Source: Mactra quadrangularis (taxonomy: Eukaryota; Mollusca; Bivalvia; Venerida; Mactridae). From it: DNA of 64,000 bases. The stretch lies in contig CM046303.1 in the NCBI GenBank assembly GCA_025267735.1, positions 41,119,380 through 41,183,379 on the forward strand, given 5' to 3'. Under the pieces are notes generated by a model that searched no databases, was not told the origin of the DNA, and saw nothing but the letters and a program-made list of their open reading frames with translations. The position numbers were made by a program, and so were the translations under genes. Numbering within the stretch: the first letter of the stretch is position 1; each line of letters starts with the position of its first letter. Positions 24,301 to 34,943 of this stretch are shown piece after piece.

Positions 24301-26722
24301 AGGATAAAGTTTTTTGCTCAAGGAAATAAATGGGTAGGTCTTGGATGGGATTAGAACCAACGCGGAGCTGGCTATCCAATGATTACCAGTCCAACGTCGT
24401 AACCGCTCATCCACGCCCGCTCCGTTGAAGATAGTTGTTAAGAACCATAAGCCGCGGCCGTGGCGTATGGGTTAGCATGTCTGACTTCGAATTCAGAGAT
24501 CGCGGGTTCAAGCCCGGTCGCGGTAGGGCATATCCTGTACATGAGTTGTCGGCCTCATAGTAGGGTAAGTTAGTACTGGTGATAGAAAAGTGTCCAGGAA
24601 ACCTATAGAAGGAAGAGCTGACCGTCGTATTTATGACCTAAATATGTGTTGAATACGTTAAGTACCATAAATATTATGTCTAGGAAGCAGGATACGTACA
24701 TTATAATCCATGTAAGCCATCATCATATCAGCCATTTCCATCATCATCTTTTTCTTCATCATTTTCTCAACTTCTTCCATTTCACTTTCCGACCAATCCA
24801 TACCATGATCTCTACCTCCATCTCTTCTATCATTGCCCTGCCTAGCATTTGTAACATAAAGCATTCCATATTATTTTATTCGGCTGATACGAAAATGCAT
24901 ATTCTAGTGTATATTAACAAAGTGTTTTCCCACAAATTATATAAAACTTCTTGTGTCACAGAGTAAGAAAAATATGCAGCCTGACCGGGACTTGAACCCA
25001 GGACATCTCGCTTACAAGGGAGTGCTCTCCCAACTGAGCTATCCGGTCTCTTACATATCCGTATCCCCATATTGTGAACAGGTAAGTACCGTGACACTTG
25101 CAACAAATGTTGTTTGATTGACCAGTTGACAAAGACCAAAAACACAAAGTCGTAGATAATAATGGTAAAAGCAGGGAGACGATAATCGTCTCGATAGTTT
25201 AAGTATGAATACTGCCATGAAACCTGTAGGTTGAAGAGGGTACAACCCTCCCCGCTAAAAAAACAACAACCCAAAAAAACACGATACGATAATCCACGGG
25301 CGGATCCAGGATTTTTTTCTAGAGGGGGATCCGAGTTTTTCTAGGGGGGGGGTCCGACCTTCGAACTACAACCACATTATACACATTTTGCAGAAAAAAA
25401 TGCAACATATAAACAATAAAAACTACATAACCATTAAATCTATGCTACGCACCGAGAAAAATTGCTTCATGCTACTTAAATATGACTTACAGTCAAGAAA
25501 TACACTAATGGACAGGTACATTTTCCATATTCTAGTGGAAGTCCGGACCCCCTCCCCCTGCTGGATCCGCCTATGAGTACAAGATTTGATGGTATAGACA
25601 CCGTTCAACTTGCATACAACATAATTATACTATACTACTTTATTTTAGCTCGATTGTGCAACAAGTTCTTACAACTTAGATTAATCACTGTCCAGTCTGC
25701 TTCCTGGTTCCCTGGATAAAGTTTCTTACTAAAAGAAACAGCGAGGTAGGTTTTTGATGGGATTAGAACCAACGCGGAGCTGGCTATCCAATGATTACCA
25801 GTCCAACGCCGTAACCGTACACAAACATATGATCATTACTTACATCATATTCTGGAACATCATGAGCATCAAGGCGTTCATCATGTTTGGTTGGCTCATA
25901 TGTCCACCTCCATATTGACCACCCATCTGACCACTCATTTGACCACCTCCATATTGACCACCCATCTGACCGCCCATCATTTGACCACCTCCATATTGAC
26001 CACCCATCTGACCACCGCCATTCATCATGTTATGAATCAATTGCATCTGTACAGAAATAAAATGCATACTATTTCCATTATTTTTAGTATAAAAACTATT
26101 TTAAATTGGCAAGTTTTTTATCATACATGTGTACTATGGGAGCAAAAATGAACGGAATGATTTAGATGGACAAGTTGTTAGTATTAAACTATCGTATAAC
26201 CACAAATACTGACATTTTATGAGGATAAACGGACATGACGCCTGACATGATTATAAATGACGTTGGATAAGTATTACAATGTCCAATAGTATAAATATAT
26301 GAGAAAATTATAAAAAAAGTGTGCAAAACACTGGCGTTCCGTTCAAGAAATCCCATTGTAACCCACAGTAGTGGTGAAGAATGTTGAAGTTCTGTATAAT
26401 CTATCAGTAGCAAGATTACTTCAATTTGATTGGGTGAAATGACGATCGTATTTGACCACTGACGACGACTTTCAAATACGTCGACATCTGCCAAATACAG
26501 ACATAATGTAAGTAACCATTTTATAACAAAACCTGAACAAAAAAACCCTAATTATTTAATTACCAAATTCATTTGGTTCATTCCACCTCCTTGCATGCCT
26601 TGGTTCATATAACTTCCTTGTCCAAACTGTCCCCAGTTTCCTCCTTGTGAATGTCCCATATTTCCCATCATATGGGCATTGCTCAAAGCAACCAATCCAG
26701 CTAACAAAGCGACTGTCCACAT
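21305..26722 (-). CDS. Secreted Met/Gly/Gln-rich protein of unknown function, about 269 aa
   Basis: Six coding exons join in frame on the minus strand: 26564-26722, 25844-26046, 24700-24841, 23487-23585, 21689-21816 and 21305-21383, all with GT..AG borders. The exon lengths sum to 810 bases, exactly 270 codons with the stop. The protein starts with a clear signal peptide (MWTVALLAGLVALSNA). Next comes a G/Q/M-rich region with three GGQMGGQYGGGQM-like repeats in the second coding exon, then a Met/Lys/Glu-rich segment (EEVEKMMKKKMMMEMADMMM), and a C-terminal half of about 100 residues that looks helical and acidic with two Cys (GLCFM and WSCMK). Roughly one residue in six is Met. I do not recognise a family. 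Composition and a TATA promoter suggest an abundant, tissue-restricted extracellular or matrix protein; that is inference only. Confidence 0.82.
22012..22845. mobile_element. Foldback (long inverted repeat) composite in an intron of the Met-rich gene
   Basis: Arms from tttttctttcatgcttaa to the reverse of taaagcatgaaagaaaaa pair over more than 200 bases each. The centre contains further inverted copies of a unit running from gagctcagaaaa through tggc-acgcca to gtgaaata. Each arm has three perfect TGACGTCA palindromes. It lies between the exons at 21689 and 23487. The end past 22800 repeats an internal unit, so the right boundary is approximate. Confidence 0.75.
22128..22684. promoter_or_regulatory. 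Six perfect CRE-like TGACGTCA palindromes
   Basis: The sites start at 22128, 22150, 22172, 22631, 22653 and 22677, spaced about 22 bases within each arm of the foldback. TGACGTCA is the binding site of CREB/ATF-type bZIP dimers. Whether they act on the surrounding gene is unknown; they are part of a repeat. Confidence 0.6.
23936..24062. repeat. Minisatellite of gggacaactcaac units
   Basis: At least five imperfect copies; reverse complement of the array at 16513-16622. It lies in the intron between the Met-rich gene exons at 23487 and 24700. Confidence 0.75.
24215..24425 (-). repeat. SINE family D copy
   Basis: It starts with tagctcgattgtgaaacaag and contains the reversed head gattagaaccaacgcggagc then tggctatccaatgattacca. 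Near-identical to 25645-25822. Intronic in the Met-rich gene. Confidence 0.75.
24452..24640 (+). repeat. SINE with well-preserved tRNA-Arg(TCG)-like head and family B tail
   Basis: The first 74 bases fold as a cloverleaf: the seven acceptor pairs form (with G-T wobbles), the T arm is CGGGTTCAAGCCCG, and the anticodon loop is cttcgaa, giving TCG. It is followed by the family B body (ttagtactggtgatagaaaa, then gtgtccagg), so I read it as a SINE and not a free tRNA gene. Confidence 0.7.
24980..25052 (-). repeat. tRNA-like SINE remnant or tRNA pseudogene
   Basis: Reversed, it has a good D arm (tagctcagttgggagagc) and T arm (ctgggttcaagtcccgg) with a tgt in the anticodon position. Only five of seven acceptor pairs and part of the anticodon stem form. 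Confidence 0.55.
25298..25577. mobile_element. ggcggatccag MITE, copy 1 of 3
   Basis: The ends are gggcggatccagg and ctggatccgcct. The interior has ttctagagggggatcc and tacagtcaagaaatacac, shared with 51487-51815 and 62873-63150. Long G runs near both ends. It sits in the intron between the exons at 24700 and 25844 of the Met-rich gene. Confidence 0.7.
25645..25822 (-). repeat. SINE family D copy next to the repeat exon of the Met-rich gene
   Basis: Same sequence order as 24215-24425. It ends about 20 bases before the splice donor of the exon at 25844-26046. Confidence 0.75.
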
Positions 26723-26789
26723 CTTGGAAGTGTAAAATGTGCTATAAAATAGACAACATACATAGAATACATACATACATATACGTATA

Positions 26790-26975
26790 TAGTACTACAG
26801 TAAAGTTTCGCTTTTAAGACCAGCAAAAACGATTGTCTTAATAACGAAAATGTCTCATTTTAGAGACCCTTTTGTTTACAAATTCACAAATTAAGCATTT
26901 GGGTCTTAATAATTGTCAAAAATCGCATGGTTTTGAAAGAACAAAATTGGTCTTAATAGTGGAACGTTACTGTAC
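26790..26975. mobile_element. Short pogo/mariner-like MITE
   Basis: The ends are tacagtaaagtttcgctttt-aagacc and, reversed, tacagtaacgttccactatt-aagacc. It is about 185 bp with no ORF, in intron 1 of the Met-rich gene. A degraded right-end relative (agcggaactttactgta) is near 57640-57655. Confidence 0.7.
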
Positions 26976-27812
26976 AAGTAAATATACTTTAAGCCAATAT
27001 GCTAGGATTTGTTTTTCATAGTTCTAGACTATTAAGTGATCAGACATTTGTGTCACAATTTTTATGATTGTGTACTAATATTGGATAAAACATGGTTAAG
27101 TGCATTTCATTGCTTGTCTCATTTAGACCTTTTGAAATGGTTTTATCATTATATACGGACAAATGATATACCATATATGATATAGTTTATACACTTTAAG
27201 TATACAGTGACTAAGAAACTATTCACTATTTCAGTCTTAATTTAATTTGAATAAACGAAGTTACCATAATTTTGAATATTCGCTAAATTGCGGAACTCCG
27301 AGGTGATATAAATATATAAACGTTTCTTAAGTAAACGAAATAATACTAAGTGTACAAAAGGTGAAACTGAGTTTTAATAATTTTCACCTCTATTATAATT
27401 CTGTATAGAAGTAGTTGGGTAAATATTTATATAAATATAAAATGAATATTGTAATTCAAATAGGCCATTTATTTATATAGTAAACCAAACCGACTTGACA
27501 ATGAATAATTCATGTTACCAAATCTTTTTGTTAAATATTGTGACTTGTAATTGTTTACTTAAATATAAACCAAACATAGTATTTCAAAAAATTAATCCAG
27601 ACAACTATGAAAAGTAACACTGTTCTCAAGTTTGGCTGGTTTACTTATTATCCAGGATATTTTCATGGGAAAGAAAATGGTGACATGCGCAGTACAAGCA
27701 TTAAAGGAAATCATAGGCAAATTAAATCTAACTTTTACTACCAGTTTTGAATAGTATACGAAACATTAGGTCGGCGCGATATGACCTTTCTGTGTTGGTG
27801 CGCCGTAAAACC

Positions 27813-28834
27813 CACAGGTGACAGACTCAATTTTTCCTTATTATAGTATATATAGAGAAAAGGTCTCTAACGCCTGTTCAACGGTTGTATTTTTCAACTC
27901 GTCACCAAGCTCACAAAAACGACTCGATCGTCAAATCTTTTCACTATCAGCTCTAGAAAGGATTATTTTGCACAAAAATACTTTTTTTTGAAGAAAAACG
28001 ACCAAAAATTGATGAAATGGTCCCAATATATCCCCAAAAAGCCTTAAAAATCGTTTTATGTCAAACAAGTCGTCCATATAGAACGTATAGTGAAACTGAC
28101 TGTTTCGTCCGCTATGAGCAAATAAAACAAAAACTACCATAAAATCTACATATTTTCAATAAATAAATCCATTTTCTATCGACTCACGGCGTAAAACCTT
28201 TCAAACAGGTCTCTAGGAACACTTAAACCCACGTATATTGTTCCACATGCCTACTATTTTGACAGATGACCTCCATTTTGTAAGATTTCCAATTGACGCG
28301 TTTTGATTGATCGAAAATCACATTGACCAATCAAAACGCGTCTAGGATTCACTGCGGAAATCTAACAAAATGGAGGTCATCTGTCAAAATAGCAGGCATG
28401 TAGAACAATATTCGTGGGTTTAAGTGTTCCTAGAGGCCTGTTAGAAAGTTTTTGCGCCGTGAATCGATAGAAAATGGATTAATTTATTGAAAGTATGTAA
28501 AATTTATGATAGTTTTTGTTTTATTTGCTCAAAGCGGACGAAATAGTCCGTTTCACTCTATATTCTCTTTGGACGACTTGTTTGACATAGAACGAATTTT
28601 AAGGCTTTTGGAGGAAATAAGGGACCATTTCACCAATTATTGATCGATTTCCTTCAAATAAAAAGTATTTTTGTGCGTAATAATCCTTTCTGGAGCGGAT
28701 AGTGAAAAAGATTTGACGATCGGGCCGTTTTTGTGAGCTTGGTGACGAGTTGAAAACTACTACCATTGAATATGCGTTAGAGACCTTTTCTTTATATATA
28801 CTATAATAGGGGAAAATTGAGTCTGTCACCTGTG
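27813..28834. mobile_element. 1.02 kb foldback element with 8-bp TSD in intron 1 of the Met-rich gene
   Basis: Both ends begin CACAGGTGACAGACTCAATT in inverted orientation. The flanks are a perfect 8-bp duplication GTAAAACC (27805-27812 and 28835-28842). The two arms of about 450-500 bases pair along almost the whole element, meeting near 28310. No convincing ORF; ORFs in the arms are mirror copies. Confidence 0.85.
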
Positions 28835-29862
28835 GTAAAACCCAAACAAGCAAACGAAACATTAGGCTTTGATTAATATACTAATAGAGTCTAGCGTAGA
28901 AACGCTTAAATAAGTTACTTCATGAATGATTTTCTTAACTTTACCCACGTTGGTCAAGTTTTCTAAATTGGACATTGTCTTAAAATTAATATTTACTTAT
29001 AACGATTTAATGTTTGATGTTGAACGACATTAATCATTAATAAAAGACATAAAACAATTGAAAGGAAATATAAAACTCATGGCAAAGTTTGTCTATTTCT
29101 CAGTGATAACTAACCAAGGATATTGGCTTATGTAATTTCTTTATATAAGTATTTAATATTTATAATGAAAGTGGTTTGTACGAATCAATTTTAATATACT
29201 ATGTTTTGCGCTATAACTTCTTCAAATTTCCCATAATTAAACAACATACCGCATTTATAAGATAAATAACTTTAAAAGTTGCTATGGGCTGTACCGTATA
29301 TTATTCTACTATAAAACAGTGTCCTAAAAAAGGGCACATGTATAATCATTTCAGAAATATATTTTAGCAGACTGTCGCGTAAGTGGCTAACCCCATCTTA
29401 CAGATTGCCAAGCTGCGTTACATGATCTCAAATAAAATGTCATTTCGCCAATGATATTACAAATAAATCAATTAGCATATGCCTGAGAAAAGTATAATGA
29501 TTGAATAACCACTTTATAGATTTCCTCATTATTTATGAGATCAAGTTGACGTGAACCACACACACACTATAAAAACTTATTAATATATAGTTCTAGTAAT
29601 TTTTCCATTTTTTTAAGACAAGACACACTGTAAATGTAGTTTATACCTACACACAATATCAGCTTAAATATTTTCTAAATTGCTAATGAGTTTGAATACA
29701 AAATAAAATAAATAAATATTCAAAAAATATATAATAAATAGAATTAAATAATGTAATAACTGAATAAGCTTGCATTAATATATAAACATAATAATACAGT
29801 TTTGCATAAACATGTACAATAAAAAAATTCGCATAGAAGAGTAGCAGAAAATTTGTTCTTAC

Positions 29863-29897
29863 CTTTTAGGTGATATGGCAGAAAAAACGAAGTATGA
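29863..29897 (-). other. Non-coding first exon of the Met-rich gene (5' UTR)
   Basis: On the minus strand the sequence downstream of the TATA box runs through ctgccatatcacctaaaag to a strong donor GTAAGAAC. The matching acceptor (ctattttatag) opens the exon at 26741, 19 bases before the ATG at 26722. The first intron is therefore about 3.1 kb. The start of transcription is estimated from TATA spacing only. Confidence 0.6.
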
Positions 29898-29918
29898 TGT
29901 GCTATGTGCGGCCAGAGC

Positions 29919-29929
29919 TCTTATATATA
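29919..29929 (-). promoter_or_regulatory. TATA box of the Met-rich gene
   Basis: On the minus strand the sequence reads gtatatataagagc, a near-consensus TATA box lying about 25-30 bases before the proposed transcription start and followed by a good splice donor. Confidence 0.65.
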
Positions 29930-30802
29930 CGATTCCGGCCGGGTAAAACGATCACGCCCTGGTGACAAATTTAGTAACACTCGATGTATGGTTCTTGCTG
30001 AAATAAAATCGTGATTTTTGGTATAATAATAAATATTTGAACACCATTTACTTTAGAATTTGAATAGAAAAAAGGTCGCAATAGAATGGTTATGACTGAG
30101 GTGTTTAATTTTTGGATTAAAATTGTGTTCCACAAAATAACCTTACTCGACAATAATTATTCTTATTGAAATGTATATATGAAGGGAGGCACGATCTTGT
30201 AGAATTAAACTTTATGCTTCATTTCATAATACTAATAATAGCCTTGAACATTATATATCTGTAAAGTGTTGACTGGTCATAAAACAAATATTTTTGCTAA
30301 TAGTATTGTGATAACAAATATTAGATTAATGAAGATAGGTAAAATAAATGTCTAAGAATCAACTTTTACATACATGTATTACCCCTGCGGTTTAACTGGT
30401 CAGGCATTTTCGTCGATAGTTTTCGTTTCGTTGTGCATACATAAGACTTTCTTGCGAAAGACTTAAAATGGTCCGACAGACGAATGTATCCCATATCTTT
30501 GGATATACGTATGGGCATTTATCTACTTGAAATGTAAAAATGAGCGTAACAATGTTTTTTTACTGTAAGTTTGGCAGTTTCAATATCTACTACATGTCAA
30601 CAAACAAAAAAGAGTTTGATCAGAGCTTTCAACAAAGGAAACTAAACATGAATCTTTATAAGAGCTGTTCGAACTTGCAAGTAAACTTGCAAAAACATAA
30701 TACGATCCATTTATTAATTTACAGATCTGTCAATTAGATGGTGGATTTTATACAGAAAATATAATGAAAGTACATGTCATAAAGTCATGTGATCTTGGTA
30801 TA
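29930..30802. other. Upstream flank of the Met-rich gene
   Basis: Apart from the TATA region, no other motif or gene recognised. Confidence 0.35.
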
Positions 30803-33189
30803 TAGTATGTCGGCCCAAGGCTAAAAAATGTGGTTCGCTGTACTCATCGGTATATCAGCAATATTTTGATGGTTTTTTATAGAAAAAATTGTGCTCTTTA
30901 CGAATCTGCCAGGTGATTTTTCAAATTTTGGGGCAGGAAGATGCTATTGGCCAAAAACCGATGACGTCACTAATTTCTAAAAATTCGCCTTTAAACTTTA
31001 AAAACGCATTGCGCGCTTATTTTTCATGTTTCGAACAAATAAATTTAGTTCTAAATAATGATATGCTTCGACTGTAAGATTTTGTAAATGTTTTGAAAAT
31101 TATCGGGTGCTGGAAGCACTGCTCATCAAAACAAGTGATTACGTCACATTTTTAACAATTTCCGAGATATAACTTTCAAACGTCATTACTTCTATGTTCT
31201 AAATTATTTTTAAAAATCGTATGTACGGAAGAATTGACCATACCATGAAGATAAAAAATATATATTAGAACTATACTTGACGAAAAAACATTAGCAAATA
31301 TCAGCTCCCTAACCAACCCTTACCAGTCACAGTTTTGTATATAGTCCTGCAGTAAAATGCCATATTCAAGGTGAACCCTGTACTTGAGTCCACACAAAGA
31401 TATTTTGCAGTTTATATGTCTTTGAATGGTGCTGAATGAGAATCCGAGTAATGACACCCTATGTTACTTGAATAATTTGCATAATATGCAAATTAAGTCC
31501 GCCATTATCGAAATTCCGTTTTTCCATAATAACATAATAACCAACTTAGATAGGAATTTAAAATAAGCCTCCATACCCATGTTTTCATGGTCTATCTATC
31601 ATATGGTACCAATTTCAGCTTGATCAAATCATTTAAATATGCAAATTTATGCAAATGAGGTATTTTACTGAATATAATATTCGGGTTTTATATACATTAA
31701 AAAGTCCTTTGTTTTTGTTTGCATATTTTGAGTAACATTTGGTTATGTAATGTTATTTTTGTACGTTTTAGACACAAATTTATCAAATGGAATTATTTAA
31801 TCAGTGAATGATGATTTTAAGCTATGCAAAATATCTGAATTACACAATACAGTTATATTTGTTGTAGGACTATGCCTTTATACATTTCAAGATTGCACAT
31901 ACAGTTATGCCATTTTCTTTTATTCTTTTTTGCCTGGATTATTTTATTTAGGTATTGTATCTTCTAACAATGCCGATTAAGAAACCAAGTGAGGAAATTC
32001 TGACCTCCTTATGAAAATTTGCATAATATGCAAATTTATCCTCTCCCCATCACCAAAATTCCGTTTTTTGATAATAACATAATAACCAATTATGATAAAA
32101 ATTTGTGTCAGCGCCCATGTTTGTAGGGTCTAGTTAACATATGATACCACCTTCAGCATGATCAGGTGATTTGAATATGCAAATTATGAATTATAATTAT
32201 AAGGATGAGGGTATATTTTAATACTAATGAAAGACCTCTATCAGATTACGATTTGCAGCATGAAAAGTTTTACGACAATTTACAAATAATTAAAGACAAA
32301 GCATTTAGACAGTAAGTATTTAGTTTCGAAACTCTTGAAGACTTTTCATGATATATGCATCTCAATGATCATTCATGACAGACATTTACATTATGCATTT
32401 TGCCTATGCGTCCATTACATGTGTATGTGATTCGTTTTATATTGGTGAACCTATATTGATGATCTTATTTTATCATGACTATCATAGGTGCATAAAGTTT
32501 ATTTTATCTCTCATCTCTTTATAAGTTAAAGTTCTTGTATAGAAAAACAAAATTCTATAAAAGAAACTATGGTCAGGTAATGCTTCTTATGTATACAATA
32601 CATACATGTCCTTTACTGTAAATAGATTGTCAATTATAGTTTCCGTAATTTTTAAGTTGCCTTAATGAAAATAAGTCCCGCAAACAATTTTCTGATTTTG
32701 CAAGGAAACTATGTAAGGATGCATTTAACTGATTGAAATTACATACTATGCATAATAGGTATAAGTCAAAATTAAAGTCACTAATTAAGTCATACAAGGA
32801 CAAATTGGTGCAGCAATGATTATGTATAACATATGATAACACACGTAGTTTCATGTTTTACATTCCACTTAGTTGAGAAGTCAAATATGCACACAAATAT
32901 GTAAAACTTTCCAGCCTCTACTATTACAATAAAAAAATCGATCAAATTGTGTCAATGACAGGATGTTCTTCATAATGATAAAATCGTCGCCTAAATCTAA
33001 CAATGCTCTAACTACCAAATTTTTATTTTTGGGAAATCGACTTCAAAAGTTCAAAAGGTTATATCTTCGTTGTTTCAGTCTGTATAGACATGAGACTTGG
33101 TAGGCACATTTACAATGTTATTCCTCACATACTTGAAGAATATGATTGAAACATTATGAATAATAATGCTGAAAATTGCAAAAATGTGT

Positions 33190-33745
33190 TTGGAGATAGA
33201 TCAAAATTCGCTTATTTTGGTTGATGCATCTCGTTCTAACATTGCGCATCTCCAAGAAGACATTATAATGGTATTTGTGCACATTTTTTTATAATTTTGA
33301 GTTTGTAACACTGCCTATGTTGCAGCACACATATTTATGTTGGTATACACCGAAAATATGATGTCACTGGAGAGCAAAAACACGATAATCAAGTTATGTA
33401 CTCCGACTGGACGAAAGGAGATAGAGCAATGTTCGAACGAGCTTCTATGGACTTAGAGCATTGTTAGAGTCAATTAGGACATAAAACGAGTGACGAAGAC
33501 TTCATTTTGATCGGATAACAGTATTTTCAGCCCAAATATTGATCTATGTCCTGGAGATAGAGCAATGTTTACGCTGTGAGCAGAGAAAATGTGTGGAGAT
33601 AGGATAATGTACGATTGGCGAATTAGGCTGTTTGACATGATATAGTCTCGAAACCTTTTTTAGAACAAGGTCATACAAGTCACTTGGGATGAATATCTCA
33701 TTTTTTTCAAAAATGGAGATAGGACATTGTTAGATGGAGGCGACG
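33190..33745. repeat. Dispersed short motif ggagatagagcaatgtt in the centre of the foldback element
   Basis: The motif or close variants start at about 33192, 33417, 33553, 33595 and 33715. A reversed copy (taacattgcgcatctcc) is at 33236-33253 and a partial copy (agcattgttagagtc) near 33456. Spacing is irregular. No function recognised. Confidence 0.5.
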
Positions 33746-34943
33746 AAATGGTTTTGAATTCAGTGGCTTCAATTTTACGAGCAACTGAAGATGTACTGTA
33801 AAATTAATTCATGTTCCAATTCTTGATTTTGGCTTAACGGCTCACCAAATCAAAATTCATACACCAGTGTGTGCAAACGAAAAATTCTTAATAAAACTCC
33901 AACACTTTAAACATTTATATTATTCGCATATGTTGCCTATTATGATAATAGCAGGCTATACGGAAATAAGTTAAACATTCATTTAATATTATTACATTGA
34001 TTATGATTGGTATATGACTGGTCCCATGATCTATGTGGACATTCCAAATATTGAAATCCATCTGAGCAAAAATTCAGTCGCAATTGACAGATTGCTCGGT
34101 TTAGTTAATTGGCATGGATAACTAGTTGAAATTCAAATTGAATCTGTATAATATATACATGATAACAAGCGGAAAACATGATAGCATTTAATAGTAAATT
34201 TTGTTTTACAATTCATGGTGGAATAAAAGAGAAAATGTAAGACAATACCTTATTTCCATCAAATAAGAGCATTTATTTATTTTAATTCAATTTATTTACG
34301 CATTGTGTCATACAAAATGACTTTGAGTCAACGAGGCATATTGGCATATTATAACCATTTGTTTGACAACAATGATACACAAAAGTTAAACATTACAAAA
34401 TTACTAGTGTATGTTAGGCAAAAACTCATATGTTGAAGTACTTAAATTTGAATGTAAATCATAAACTCGAAAAACAGTACACTTGAAATAACTAATTTGC
34501 ATACATTTGCATATATACAATCATCTGATCATTTTAAATGTGGTATCATATGATAGCTAGACACCAAAACATAGGTGCAGACACAGATTTTGAAATTTTA
34601 TCATACATGTATTTGGTTATTGTGTTATAAGCGAAAATTGAATTTCGGTATTGGCGGACTAAATTATGCAAATTAATTAAGGATGACATGTTTGCATCAC
34701 TTAGCTTCTTAATCAGCTTTGTTCAAAGTTAAATAAACTGCATCAAAATTATCCAAGCCTCAACAGTATGATAGAAAATGGCAAAAATATACGTAACACC
34801 ATGCAAGAGAACAAATAGTGCAACTCCTTCAACTTATAATGTAATTTGAATATTTTGCATATCATAAAGTCATCATTTACTGGTTAAATATTATCATTTG
34901 TTATATGTATGTCTAAAACGTACAAAAATAACATTACATAACC

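Noticed and set aside
24980..25052. A functional tRNA-Thr gene
   Set aside because: Two acceptor mismatches and a poor anticodon stem; it sits among SINEs in an intron.
25840..26151. Thr/Leu/His-rich ORF on the plus strand opposite the repeat exon
   Set aside because: It is the antisense reading of the GGQMGGQYGGG repeats. Splice sites and the signal peptide support the minus strand.
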